DNA of 64,000 bases from an uncultured Lachnospiraceae bacterium (GTDB taxonomy: Bacteria > Bacillota > Clostridia > Lachnospirales > Lachnospiraceae). Shown here piece by piece: positions 26,535-34,961 of the stretch (its first letter is position 1; each line of letters opens with the position of its first letter). The notes beneath the pieces were generated by a model. It saw only the letters and a program-made list of their open reading frames with translations. It was not told where the DNA came from and did no database searches. Made by a program: the position numbers and the translations under genes. The stretch is taken from positions 1 through 64,000 of the forward strand of contig CAJKWK010000008.1 in assembly GCA_905203555.1 (NCBI GenBank). Reading direction: 5' to 3'.

Positions 26535-27521
26535 ATGTTGCATTTTTTTCTGTTAATCTTAAAAATAATAGGCTGGATACTTCTGGCAATACTTGGGATT
26601 CTGGTATTGTTAGTTTGTGTTGTGCTTTTTGTTCCGGTCCGGTATGAGTTAGATGGAAAATGTAATGGTACAATAGATACGTTGGATGTGAGATTCCGTT
26701 TTTCTTTTCTTTTGCATTTTCTCGCCGGTACGGTTTGTTACACCGAAGGAAAACCAACTTGGAATCTGCGTATTGCATGGAAACGTTTTGTAAATCAGGA
26801 TACAGAACTACAGGAAACACCGATCAAAAAAAGTGAAGATTCGGAATCTTCTGTAAATAATGCAAAAAACGAAGAAATCAATGTTCCTGAGGAACCAATT
26901 AAAAACGAAGAATCTGTTTCGGAAGAATCTGTTTCGGAAGAATCTATTGCAAAAGAAACCGTTTCGAAAGAAACTGTTTCAAATATGGGGAAGAGCAAAG
27001 CTACAGATAGAGATAGAGATAGAGATACGGATAAAGCTACAGATAAAGTACCGGATCAGACCGGGAAAGTCAAAAAAACGGTTTCAAAAAAAGAGTCGGT
27101 TCTGGATAAGATAGAATATAAATATAAAAAAATACGAGATAAGCTACGTGAAATTGGCCGAAAAAAAGAGAAAGTCATGGGATTTTTGACAAACGAAATT
27201 CACCAGGCAGCTTTTTTGAAAGTGATATCTGAACTAAAACGTCTTTTGTTACGACTGCGACCGCAAAAGATCATGGGAGAAATTGAATTTGGATTTGATG
27301 ATCCGGCATGGACCGGACAGGTGTTAGCGGGCATCAGTATTTTATACCCATATTTTGCAGATTGTTTTCAAATAATTCCGGATTTTGAAGAAAAGAAATT
27401 AAGAGGTCAGCTTGAGATAAAAGGGAAGATAACAGCAAAAAACTTTGCAGTCTTAGGATTGCGTGTGATTTTGGATAAGAATGTACGAATGACATTACGA
27501 CATATCAAAACGTTTAAATAA
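26535..27521 (+). CDS. ytfI: DUF2953 membrane protein (YtfI-like)
   Basis: 328 residues. An N-terminal hydrophobic helix (about 8-32) and the LLVCVVLFVPVRYELDG stretch mark DUF2953. A C-terminal half (about 230-328) with LGLRVILDKNVRMTLRHIK completes the family. A low-complexity linker of about 120 residues sits between: five copies of a 15-base repeat encoding variants of EESVS (26907-26981), then a GATAGA repeat encoding Arg-Asp pairs. The next gene is ytfJ; this pair is also adjacent in Bacillus subtilis, where both are sporulation-related. The linker is unusually long and repetitive. Confidence 0.82.
   Translation: MLHFFLLILKIIGWILLAILGILVLLVCVVLFVPVRYELDGKCNGTIDTLDVRFRFSFLLHFLAGTVCYTEGKPTWNLRIAWKRFVNQDTELQETPIKKSEDSESSVNNAKNEEINVPEEPIKNEESVSEESVSEESIAKETVSKETVSNMGKSKATDRDRDRDTDKATDKVPDQTGKVKKTVSKKESVLDKIEYKYKKIRDKLREIGRKKEKVMGFLTNEIHQAAFLKVISELKRLLLRLRPQKIMGEIEFGFDDPAWTGQVLAGISILYPYFADCFQIIPDFEEKKLRGQLEIKGKITAKNFAVLGLRVILDKNVRMTLRHIKTFK
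26907..27026 (+). repeat. Tandem repeats in the ytfI linker
   Basis: Five consecutive 15-base units, identical for the first two and drifting afterwards, occupy 26907-26981. A separate hexamer repeat GATAGA occupies 27006-27026. Both keep the reading frame, so copy-number change would lengthen or shorten the linker without a frameshift. Confidence 0.85.
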
Positions 27522-27537
27522 CAAGGATAAGGAGGAA

Positions 27538-27930
27538 ATGATTATGTCAGACAACAATATTAAGAATACGGTGGAATCTCTTTTGAATGGTTTGGATGGT
27601 TTGATTTCATCTAAAACAGTAGTAGGAAATGAAATTCAAGTTGGAGATACAACAATTATACCTCTGGTTGATGTGTCGTTTGGAATGGGTGCAGGCTCAT
27701 CTTTGGCGGATAAGAAAGGCAAAGGCATGGGTGGTATGAGTGGAAAGATAACACCGAGTTCAGTTCTCGTAATTAAAGAGGGAAATGTTCGGCTTGTAAA
27801 TATCAAGAATCAGGATATGATCACAAAGATATTGGATATGGCACCGGAACTTTTGGAACGATTCACAACACGTAAAGAAGATAATGTTACAGAAGAGGAT
27901 GTGGCAGATTTGTTGAATGAAGCGGAATAG
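27538..27930 (+). CDS. ytfJ: GerW family sporulation protein (YtfJ)
   Basis: 130 residues. The YtfJ family core is clear: QVGDTTIIPLVDVSFGMGAGSS, followed by a Gly/Met-rich loop and SSVLVIKEGNVRLVNI. In Bacillus subtilis GerW is a spore protein needed for germination responses and is paired with YtfI. It starts 17 bases after ytfI with GGAGG upstream; ATG 27544 (MSDNN) is an equally plausible start. It supports endospore formation by this organism. Confidence 0.9.
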   Translation: MIMSDNNIKNTVESLLNGLDGLISSKTVVGNEIQVGDTTIIPLVDVSFGMGAGSSLADKKGKGMGGMSGKITPSSVLVIKEGNVRLVNIKNQDMITKILDMAPELLERFTTRKEDNVTEEDVADLLNEAE

Positions 27931-28038
27931 AAGCTGGTCATCTGAGTGAAAACTTATACTTATTTAAATACATGAACTCTTGTTATGATGCATAAAATAC
28001 TATTAGAAGTAACGTGTATGATAACAGGAGTTTTTTTA

Positions 28039-28179
28039 ATGAAACGTCTTATTGGTTTTACGTTGTTATGTATTGCATTTGGTATGTTCCTGATCATGGT
28101 TCTTCCATTTGCGACATGGATAGAATTTGCATTTATAATCGGATTATCCGTATTGGGATATGCTTTGTTTTGTAAATGA
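28039..28179 (+). CDS. Small hydrophobic membrane protein
   Basis: 46 residues, almost wholly hydrophobic, likely two membrane helices (about 4-22 and 26-43). The start at ATG 28039 follows CAGGAG (28025-28030) by eight bases; an in-frame ATG at 27985 has no such site. I do not recognise a family. It lies 108 bases after ytfJ and just before a shared terminator, so it may be a late member of the ytfIJ unit. Confidence 0.55.
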   Translation: MKRLIGFTLLCIAFGMFLIMVLPFATWIEFAFIIGLSVLGYALFCK

Positions 28180-28207
28180 GTGTTAAAAAGGGAATAAAAT
28201 GAAAGAT

Positions 28208-28247
28208 AAAAAAAGACTCAATATCATAATAGATACTGGGTCTTTTT
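28208..28247. terminator. Bidirectional terminator between the ytfJ unit and rpmB
   Basis: A long stem (28210-28225 with 28232-28247) is bordered by A-runs on one side and T-runs on the other. It would stop transcripts from both the + strand genes and the convergent rpmB. Confidence 0.85.
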
Positions 28248-28294
28248 GTTCCGTGTCATCAAAGTATTTACAATTAAAAATCCAAGTGTTAAAA

Positions 28295-28480
28295 TTAAGC
28301 ACGTTCTACACGTCCGGACTTCAGACAAGAAGTACAAACGTACATTTTCTTGGAACCGCCTTCTGTTTTAACGCGAACAGATTTTACATTTGATTTCCAC
28401 ATTTTTGGTGATTTTCTATGGGAGTGACTTACGTTATTACCGAAATGAGCACCCTTTTCACAAATAGCACATTTAGCCAT
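28295..28480 (-). CDS. rpmB: 50S ribosomal protein L28
   Basis: 61 residues. MAKCAICEKGAHFGNNVSHSH begins the family. Cysteine pairs CAIC and CTSC form the zinc-ribbon (C+) variant. The start at 28480 follows AGGAGG on the minus strand; an extra ATG three bases upstream is possible. It is an isolated ribosomal gene on the strand opposite to its neighbours, with its own promoter and a shared terminator. Confidence 0.96.
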   Translation of the reverse strand: MAKCAICEKGAHFGNNVSHSHRKSPKMWKSNVKSVRVKTEGGSKKMYVCTSCLKSGRVERA

Positions 28481-28532
28481 CATTGCACCTCCTAACAATC
28501 TTAAATAGCCCACATGGACTCACAACACTAAT

Positions 28533-28561
28533 ATCTTAGCAGAAAGATTCTGTGATTGCAA
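28533..28561 (-). promoter_or_regulatory. Putative rpmB promoter
   Basis: On the minus strand TTGCAA (28561-28556) and TAAGAT (28538-28533) are 17 bases apart. Initiation near 28526 gives a leader of about 45 bases. Confidence 0.55.
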
Positions 28562-28674
28562 GAGTTTTTTCGAAGAATCTAAGTTAAAACTGGAAAAATA
28601 TCTTAAAAATGAACAAGAAAACATTCTTTTCATTCACATAATTTGGAAATCATGGTAAAATAAGCGTTGCTATC

Positions 28675-28703
28675 TTGTAAAGAAGGCGGAAAAAGCGTAT
28701 AAT
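28675..28703 (+). promoter_or_regulatory. Putative promoter of the asp23-fakA-recG unit
   Basis: TTGTAA (28675-28680) and TATAAT (28698-28703) are 17 bases apart. The region between this and the divergent rpmB promoter holds no gene that I can see. Confidence 0.65.
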
Positions 28704-28752
28704 ACAAATGTTATTTATGAGAAAATCCAATTTGAACTGGAGGTAATATATT

Positions 28753-29112
28753 ATGAAAGGTAGTATGAGTACTGATTTGGGTATCATTACGATTAATCCG
28801 GAAGTGATCGCAAAATATGCGGGCTCAGTGGCAGTTGAATGTTTCGGTATTGTAGGTATGGCTGCAGTCAGTGTAAAAGATGGAATGGCAAGATTGCTGA
28901 AAAGAGAAAGCCTGACACATGGGATTCAGTTAGATATTTCAGACGATAATAAGATTACATTAGATTTTCATGTTATCGTTTCTTATGGGGTGAACATTCT
29001 TTCTGTTTCAGATAACCTTATGAATAATGTCAAATATAAGGTAGAAGAGTTTACCGGTATGACAGTAGAGAAAATTAACATCTTTGTTGAAGGTGTTCGA
29101 GTGATTGATTAA
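28753..29112 (+). CDS. Asp23/Gls24 family protein
   Basis: 119 residues. The Asp23 domain covers the whole protein: INPEVIAKYAGSVAVECFGIVGM at the N-terminus and VNIFVEGVRV-like sequence at the end. Family members are linked to envelope stress or membrane organisation. The gene sits before a FakA-like gene, a common arrangement in Firmicutes (YloU-YloV). It has no membrane segment of its own. Confidence 0.9.
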   Translation: MKGSMSTDLGIITINPEVIAKYAGSVAVECFGIVGMAAVSVKDGMARLLKRESLTHGIQLDISDDNKITLDFHVIVSYGVNILSVSDNLMNNVKYKVEEFTGMTVEKINIFVEGVRVID

Positions 29113-29126
29113 GGAGGAAACTTGTC

Positions 29127-30785
29127 GTGGCAATTAATACGATAAATGCAGAGCTGTTAACCAAGATGTTTCTTGCTGGTGCGGCGAATCTGGAAGCAAA
29201 GAAGGAATTTATCAATGAACTGAATGTATTTCCTGTACCGGATGGAGATACAGGAACTAATATGACTTTGACAATTATGTCAGCAGCAAAAGAAGTAAGT
29301 GGATTGGAGAAAGCAGATATTCTGTCAGTTTCTAAAGCGATTTCTTCCGGTTCACTGCGTGGAGCAAGAGGTAATTCCGGAGTAATTTTATCTCAGCTTT
29401 TACGTGGATTCACAAAGGTGATTCGTGATTATAAGGAATTGGATGTCCAGATCCTGGCTGCTGCCTGTGATCGGGCAACTGCCACTGCATACAAAGCAGT
29501 TATGAAACCAAAAGAGGGTACGATACTGACTGTCGCAAAAGGGCTTTCTGAAAAAGCTCTGGAACTTGCTGAAACAACAGATGATTTAGAAGTGTTCATT
29601 CCGGCAGTTATTGAAGAAGCAAAAGCAGTCTTGGAAAAGACTCCGGAGATGCTGCCGGTATTAAAAGAAGCGGGCGTTGTGGATTCCGGCGGACAGGGAT
29701 TGCTGGAAGTGCTGAATGGTGCATATGATGCTTTCCTTGGAAAGGAAATTGATTATAGCGCAATCGATGCAAGTGCAGGAACAAAAATGGTAAAACCGGG
29801 AGCACAGGCCGAAGCAGATATTAAGTTTGGATATTGTACAGAATTTATTATTATGCTTGAAAAAGAATTCTCAGACAAAGACGAGGTGGAATTCAAAGCA
29901 TATCTGGAATCAATCGGAGATTCTATTGTCTGCGTTGCTGATGAAGATATTGTTAAAATTCATGTGCATACAAATGACCCGGGTCTGGCAATTCAAAAAG
30001 CTCTTACTTATGGCCAGCTTTCCCGTATGAAGATTGATAATATGCGGGAAGAACATCAGGAAAAGTTGATTCGGGATGCAGAGAAACTTGCAGAAGAACA
30101 GAAAAAAGCAACGCGTGAACCGAGAAAATCAGTTGGATTTATTGCTGTTTCTATCGGCTCAGGAATGAATACAATCTTCAAGGAATTGGGAGTAGATTAT
30201 ATTATTGAAGGCGGTCAGACGATGAATCCGAGTACGGAAGATATGTTGACAGCGATTGATCATGTAAATGCGGATCATATTTTTATACTTCCAAATAACA
30301 AAAATATTATTCTGGCAGCAAACCAGGCACAATCCCTGACTGAGGATAAAGATATTATCGTAATTCCGACAAAGACTGTTCCACAGGGTATTTCTGCGAT
30401 TATCAATTATATGCCGGATGAAGATGTAGACACAAACGAAGAAACGATGTTGGAAGAGATAAAAAATGTCAAGACCGGTCAGGTGACTTACGCAGTTCGG
30501 GATACACATATTGATGACAAGGAAATTCATGAGGGAGATATCATGGGTATCGGAGACACCGGTATTCTCTCAGTTGGTCAGTCGGTAGAAGAGACTGCAA
30601 AGGAAATGCTTGGTATCATGACGGACGAAGATACGGAACTGATCAGTTTATATTATGGAGAAGACATCAAAGCGGAAGAGGCAGAACGTTTTGCAGAAGA
30701 AATTGCGGAATTGTATCCGGATGCAGATGTAGATGTGCAGATGGGTGGACAGCCAATTTATTATTACGTGATGTCAGTAGAATAG
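29127..30785 (+). CDS. fakA: DAK2-domain protein, fatty acid kinase A-like (YloV)
   Basis: 552 residues. The N-terminal DhaL/DAK2 ATP-binding domain contains the metal-binding ELNVFPVPDGDTGTNM (about residue 30) and SGSLRGARGNSGVILSQ. A middle region and a C-terminal FakA domain follow. FakA phosphorylates fatty acids bound to FakB; no FakB is in the window. The GTG start 29127 follows AGGAGG (29112-29117) by nine bases. recG starts 11 bases after its stop. Confidence 0.9.
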   Translation: MAINTINAELLTKMFLAGAANLEAKKEFINELNVFPVPDGDTGTNMTLTIMSAAKEVSGLEKADILSVSKAISSGSLRGARGNSGVILSQLLRGFTKVIRDYKELDVQILAAACDRATATAYKAVMKPKEGTILTVAKGLSEKALELAETTDDLEVFIPAVIEEAKAVLEKTPEMLPVLKEAGVVDSGGQGLLEVLNGAYDAFLGKEIDYSAIDASAGTKMVKPGAQAEADIKFGYCTEFIIMLEKEFSDKDEVEFKAYLESIGDSIVCVADEDIVKIHVHTNDPGLAIQKALTYGQLSRMKIDNMREEHQEKLIRDAEKLAEEQKKATREPRKSVGFIAVSIGSGMNTIFKELGVDYIIEGGQTMNPSTEDMLTAIDHVNADHIFILPNNKNIILAANQAQSLTEDKDIIVIPTKTVPQGISAIINYMPDEDVDTNEETMLEEIKNVKTGQVTYAVRDTHIDDKEIHEGDIMGIGDTGILSVGQSVEETAKEMLGIMTDEDTELISLYYGEDIKAEEAERFAEEIAELYPDADVDVQMGGQPIYYYVMSVE

Positions 30786-30796
30786 ATCATTCTATC

Positions 30797-32857
30797 ATGG
30801 AAGAATATACAAGAATAAATGAATTAAAAGGAATTGGAGAAAAAACGGAAAAGATATTTCAAAAAGCCGGAATCTATACAATTGGCGATCTTTTCCGCTA
30901 TTATCCAAGAGGTTATCAAGTCTATGAAGAACCGGTTGCTGTCAGCGAGGTAACAGAAGGTCAAGTTGTTACTGTTACCGGGGCAATATATGGCAGAATC
31001 CAGGTTGGCGGGAATGCAAGGCTGCAAATTACGACACTATATTTAAAAGATCTGACAGGTACTTTGAAAGTGATTTGGTATCGAATGCCGTTTTTGCGAA
31101 ATACGCTTGCAAAGGGCGGTGCGATAACTCTTCGTGGCCGGATTACTCGGAAGAAAGATGGAATCGTGATGGAGCAGCCGGAAGTTTTTTATCCTTGTTC
31201 AAAATATGCGGAAAAGCAGAATTCACTTCAGCCGATTTATCCGCTTACCGCAGGATTGACGAATAATATGGTAACAAAAGCAGTAAAGCAGGCAGTTATT
31301 TCATGTACAATCGGTACAGGGATTCTGCCTGTTTCCATTGAAACTGCTTATCGGTTTGTCTCATATAAAGATGCAATCAAGGGACTGCATTTTCCGGAAA
31401 ATAAAGAAGAATTTTTCCAAGCAAGGACAAGGCTTGTATTTGAAGAGTTTTTACTTTTTATTCTGGCGCTGCGTAAAATGAAAGTCCATGAAAATCGTAT
31501 GTTAAATCCGTATTGTTTCAGAGAACAGCCGGAAATAGAACGATTTTTGCATGCTCTCCCATATGAATTGACAAATGCCCAAAAAAATGTCTGGCGTGAA
31601 ATAAAACAGGATATGTCCGGAATCCATGTGATGTCCCGGCTGGTACAGGGAGATGTGGGATCCGGCAAGACAATTGTTGCGCTTTTGGCTATGATGTATG
31701 CCGGTCTCAACGGATATCAGGCGGCGATTATGGCGCCTACGGAGGTACTTGCAAGGCAGCATTATGAAACAATTTCCGGTTTCTTCAAAATATACGGTAT
31801 TTCACTGGATGTGGTTCTATTAACCGGATCCATGACTGCAAAAGAAAAACGTATAGTTTATGAAAAGATTGAAAATGGGACGTCTGCATTGATTGTTGGA
31901 ACACACGCTCTGATCCAAGAAAAAGTGCAGTATCATAATTTGGCGCTTGTTGTTACAGATGAACAGCATCGGTTTGGGGTTCATCAACGAGAAACGCTTG
32001 CTACAAAAGGACTCTATCCTCATATTTTAGTTATGAGTGCAACTCCTATTCCGAGAACGCTGGCAATTATTTTATATGGAGATCTGGATATTTCCGTCAT
32101 TCGTGAACTGCCGAAAAATCGTCTTCCAATAAAAAATTGCGTTGTAGATACCGGATACAGGAATACTGCGTATGCATTTATGAAAAAGCAAATATATCAG
32201 GGCAGGCAGTGTTACGTGATTTGCCCAATGGTAGAAGAGAGTGAATCTATGGAAGCTGAAAATGTAACAGATTATGCGGAAATGCTTCAAGAGATAATGG
32301 GAACTGAGATTCAAGTGGGATGTCTGCATGGTAAGATGAAACAAGCGAAGAAAGATGAAATAATGGATGCATTTGCCCGGAATGAAATTCAAATCTTAGT
32401 TTCTACAACGGTTATCGAAGTAGGTATTGATGTTCCAAATGCTACTGTTATGATGATCGAGAATGCAGAACGTTTTGGATTGGCGCAGCTTCATCAGCTA
32501 CGAGGAAGGGTTGGTCGAGGCGGATATCAGTCGTACTGTATTTTTATGAGTGCATCAAAATCAAAAGAAACAAAAGAACGGCTGGAGATTTTAAATCATT
32601 CCAATGACGGCTTTTTCATTGCAAGTGAGGATTTGCGCCTGCGTGGTCCCGGAGATTTGTTTGGAATTCGACAGAGCGGCACAATGGATTTCAAAGTTGC
32701 AGATGTATTTCAGGATTCAGAACTTCTTCAGCAAGCTGCCCAAGCAGCAGATGAATTGTTAAAAGAAGATCCTGAGTTGAATCTGCAGGAACATAAGCTG
32801 TTGAAACAAGCAGTTACACAAACGCTGCGTCATCAGCAATTAGAGAAAACATTATAA
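30797..32857 (+). CDS. recG: ATP-dependent DNA helicase RecG
   Basis: 686-residue fork-reversal helicase. The N-terminal wedge/OB domain (about 50-150) precedes the helicase core: Walker A GDVGSGKTIVALL near residue 290, DEQHRFG near 391, SATPIPRTLA near 415, and GRVGRGGYQSYC near 575. Full length. No Shine-Dalgarno is visible before the ATG, only a small dyad AGAAT-ATTCT, so translation may be coupled to fakA. Confidence 0.97.
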   Translation: MEEYTRINELKGIGEKTEKIFQKAGIYTIGDLFRYYPRGYQVYEEPVAVSEVTEGQVVTVTGAIYGRIQVGGNARLQITTLYLKDLTGTLKVIWYRMPFLRNTLAKGGAITLRGRITRKKDGIVMEQPEVFYPCSKYAEKQNSLQPIYPLTAGLTNNMVTKAVKQAVISCTIGTGILPVSIETAYRFVSYKDAIKGLHFPENKEEFFQARTRLVFEEFLLFILALRKMKVHENRMLNPYCFREQPEIERFLHALPYELTNAQKNVWREIKQDMSGIHVMSRLVQGDVGSGKTIVALLAMMYAGLNGYQAAIMAPTEVLARQHYETISGFFKIYGISLDVVLLTGSMTAKEKRIVYEKIENGTSALIVGTHALIQEKVQYHNLALVVTDEQHRFGVHQRETLATKGLYPHILVMSATPIPRTLAIILYGDLDISVIRELPKNRLPIKNCVVDTGYRNTAYAFMKKQIYQGRQCYVICPMVEESESMEAENVTDYAEMLQEIMGTEIQVGCLHGKMKQAKKDEIMDAFARNEIQILVSTTVIEVGIDVPNATVMMIENAERFGLAQLHQLRGRVGRGGYQSYCIFMSASKSKETKERLEILNHSNDGFFIASEDLRLRGPGDLFGIRQSGTMDFKVADVFQDSELLQQAAQAADELLKEDPELNLQEHKLLKQAVTQTLRHQQLEKTL

Positions 32858-32871
32858 ATAAAAACCAGAAG

Positions 32872-32936
32872 TTACCAGTGTAAAAGCTGATTTCCTCCAT
32901 ATACTATCACTGTAACATCACAAACGAATTGTTACA
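32872..32936 (+). promoter_or_regulatory. Dyads and possible sigma-G/F promoter upstream of the SASP gene
   Basis: TGTAACA (32911-32917) and TGTTACA (32930-32936) form a perfect 7-bp dyad. The first arm is also nearly complementary to GTTACCAGTG just upstream. Between the arms of this second pairing lies CATATACTA, which resembles a forespore sigma-G/F -10 element, with TGTAAA about 16 bases before ATACTA as a weak -35. Confidence 0.35.
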
Positions 32937-32986
32937 ACACAAGAAAACAGTGAAAACTTTAAACATGCAAAAGGAGGAAATGCAAA

Positions 32987-33193
32987 ATGGCAAATCGTTC
33001 ATCTAACCGCGCTGCAGTGCCGGAGGCAAAAGGCGCACTGGACAAATTCAAATATGAGGTAGCAAGTGAGTTGGGAGTACCGCTTACAGATGGTTACAAT
33101 GGTGACTTGACATCCAAACAGAACGGATCTGTTGGAGGTTATATGGTAAAGAAAATGATCGAACAGCAGGAAAAACAGATGGCTGGAAAGTAA
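32987..33193 (+). CDS. Alpha/beta-type small acid-soluble spore protein
   Basis: 68 residues. It coats and protects DNA in dormant spores. The family landmarks are present: the germination protease (GPR) recognition region KYEVASELGV near residues 23-32 and the DNA-binding GGYMVKKMIEQQEK near the C-terminus. AGGAGG precedes the ATG. It is a single-gene unit with its own terminator. It is direct evidence for endospore formation. Confidence 0.97.
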   Translation: MANRSSNRAAVPEAKGALDKFKYEVASELGVPLTDGYNGDLTSKQNGSVGGYMVKKMIEQQEKQMAGK

Positions 33194-33200
33194 ACAACGA

Positions 33201-33238
33201 AAAAAAGCACTTGGGATTGACCCGGGTGCTTTTTTCTG
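33201..33238 (+). terminator. Intrinsic terminator after the SASP gene
   Basis: A 15-bp A/T-flanked stem (33201-33215 with 33221-33235, two wobble pairs) with a 5-base loop ends in a T-run. Confidence 0.92.
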
Positions 33239-33305
33239 ATAAAATTTTTTTGAAAAATTAAGCAAATATTATGAAAAAAATGATTGAAAACAGGTGAATG
33301 AAAAT

Positions 33306-33875
33306 ATGAGAGTAATCGCTGGAACAGCAAAAAGACTTCAGTTAAAAACATTAGAAGGGATCGATACAAGACCGACAACAGATCGGATCAAAGAAACCCT
33401 CTTTAATATGATTTCTCCTTCTATATTTGGATGTATCTTTCTGGATTTATTTAGTGGAAGTGGCGGTATTGGAATTGAAGCTCTGAGCCGAGGAGCAAAA
33501 GAAGCTGTTTTCGTTGAGAAAAATCCAAAAGCTATGGCATGTATAAAGGACAATCTAAAATATACAAAGTTGAATCATAAAGCAGTGACGTTGACAAAGG
33601 ATGTTATGACTGCGCTTTATCAATTGGAAGGCGAAAAGAATTTTGATTTTATTTTTATGGATCCTCCATATCATCAAAATTTAGAAAAAAGGGTGTTGGA
33701 ATATCTTGCAGAATCAGATCTTGTATATGAGGATACGGTAATCATTGTAGAGGCTGCAAAAGAAACAGATTTTTCCTATATAGAGGATCTTGGATTTTAT
33801 CTGATCAAGGAAAAAATATATAAAACAAACAAGCATGTTTTTTTAGGAAAGGAAGGTAAAGAGGAAATATGTTAA
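33306..33875 (+). CDS. rsmD: 16S rRNA (guanine966-N2)-methyltransferase
   Basis: 189 residues. MRVIAGTAKR is the usual RsmD N-terminus. The SAM-binding motif LDLFSGSGGIGIEALSRGA is near residue 45 and catalytic DPPY near 120. ATG 33306 is preferred, with CAGGTG nine bases upstream; an in-frame GTG at 33294 is possible. It overlaps coaD by seven bases, a very common gene pair. Confidence 0.94.
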   Translation: MRVIAGTAKRLQLKTLEGIDTRPTTDRIKETLFNMISPSIFGCIFLDLFSGSGGIGIEALSRGAKEAVFVEKNPKAMACIKDNLKYTKLNHKAVTLTKDVMTALYQLEGEKNFDFIFMDPPYHQNLEKRVLEYLAESDLVYEDTVIIVEAAKETDFSYIEDLGFYLIKEKIYKTNKHVFLGKEGKEEIC

Positions 33876-34366
33876 GAGCAATTTATCCGGGCAGTTTTGA
33901 TCCGGTTACATATGGACATATGGATATTATCAAACGTTCCAGCAATATTACAGATGAATTAATTGTCGGAGTATTGAATAATAATGCGAAAATGCCGTTG
34001 TTTTCTGTGGAAGAACGTGTTAAAATGTTAAAAGAAGTGACTAGTAGTCTGACAAATGTAACGATTGTACCGTTTGACGGATTATTGGTAGATTTCGCGA
34101 GACAGATGAAGGCTGATTTTATTATCAGAGGACTTCGTGCAATTACTGATTTTGAATATGAACTTCAGATGTCCCAGACAAATCATAAACTAGAACCAAA
34201 TGTCGAGACGATTTTCTTGACAACAAATATTAAATATTCTTATTTAAGTTCTACTACTGTAAAGGAGATTGCAGCTTTTGGGGGAGACATATCACAATTT
34301 GTGCCGGAAGTTGTTGCCGAAGAACTGAAAAATAAGATGAAAACAAAAGGAGAGTGTAACCAATGA
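33869..34366 (+). CDS. coaD: Phosphopantetheine adenylyltransferase
   Basis: 165 residues. Fourth step of CoA synthesis, adenylating 4'-phosphopantetheine. The nucleotidyltransferase motif YPGSFDPVTYGHMDII (with the HxGH-like TYGH) is at the N-terminus, and YSYLSSTTVKEIA near the C-terminus. Overlaps rsmD at its start and the next gene by four bases (ATGA). Confidence 0.97.
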   Translation: MLRAIYPGSFDPVTYGHMDIIKRSSNITDELIVGVLNNNAKMPLFSVEERVKMLKEVTSSLTNVTIVPFDGLLVDFARQMKADFIIRGLRAITDFEYELQMSQTNHKLEPNVETIFLTTNIKYSYLSSTTVKEIAAFGGDISQFVPEVVAEELKNKMKTKGECNQ

Positions 34367-34947
34367 GCAGCCGTATTGAGCAGATTATTGAAGAGATTGA
34401 AGAGTATATTGACAGAGACTGTAAATACCAGCCGTTGTCAACAACAAAAATTATTGTAAATAAAGAACATCTGGAAGAATTATTAAGAGAACTTCGCATG
34501 AAAACTCCGGATGAAATTAAACGTTACCAGAAGATCATAAGCAATCGTGATGCCATTTTAGCAGATGCGCAGGCAAAAGCAGATGCCATGCTGGAAGAGG
34601 CACAGGTACAGACAAATGAGCTTGTCAGCGAGCATGAGATCATGCAGCAGGCTTATGCCCAGGCAAATGAAATTGTTACACAGGCTACAGCTCAGGCACA
34701 GGAGATTTTGGACAACGCAACGATGGATGCCAATGCGATTCGAATTGGTGCTATTCAGTATACCGATGATCTTCTTGCCAATGCTGAAAGTATTATCGGA
34801 CATACATTGGACAGTTATACAACAAAGTACGATGGTTTGATCAATTCTCTTCAGGAATGTTATGATGTCGTAAGAACCAATCGTGCAGAATTGGATATTC
34901 CGTCTGAGGATGAAGAGGATTATTCCCAGGACAATAATCTGGAATAA
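34363..34947 (+). CDS. Coiled-coil protein of unknown function
   Basis: 194 residues, largely helical. A long Ala/Gln/Glu-rich segment (about 60-130) with repeated AQAKADAMLEEAQ-like heptads resembles the stalk of F-type ATPase subunit b or DivIVA-like proteins, but I see no membrane segment or diagnostic motif. The C-terminus is acidic. It is translationally coupled to coaD. It is often automatically called an ATPase; the sequence gives no P-loop to support that. Confidence 0.7.
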   Translation: MSSRIEQIIEEIEEYIDRDCKYQPLSTTKIIVNKEHLEELLRELRMKTPDEIKRYQKIISNRDAILADAQAKADAMLEEAQVQTNELVSEHEIMQQAYAQANEIVTQATAQAQEILDNATMDANAIRIGAIQYTDDLLANAESIIGHTLDSYTTKYDGLINSLQECYDVVRTNRAELDIPSEDEEDYSQDNNLE

Positions 34948-34961
34948 AGGATCCATAGTCC

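Noticed and set aside
28199..28393. Small + strand ORF near rpmB
   Set aside because: It runs through the terminator and opposite rpmB, so it is not a gene.
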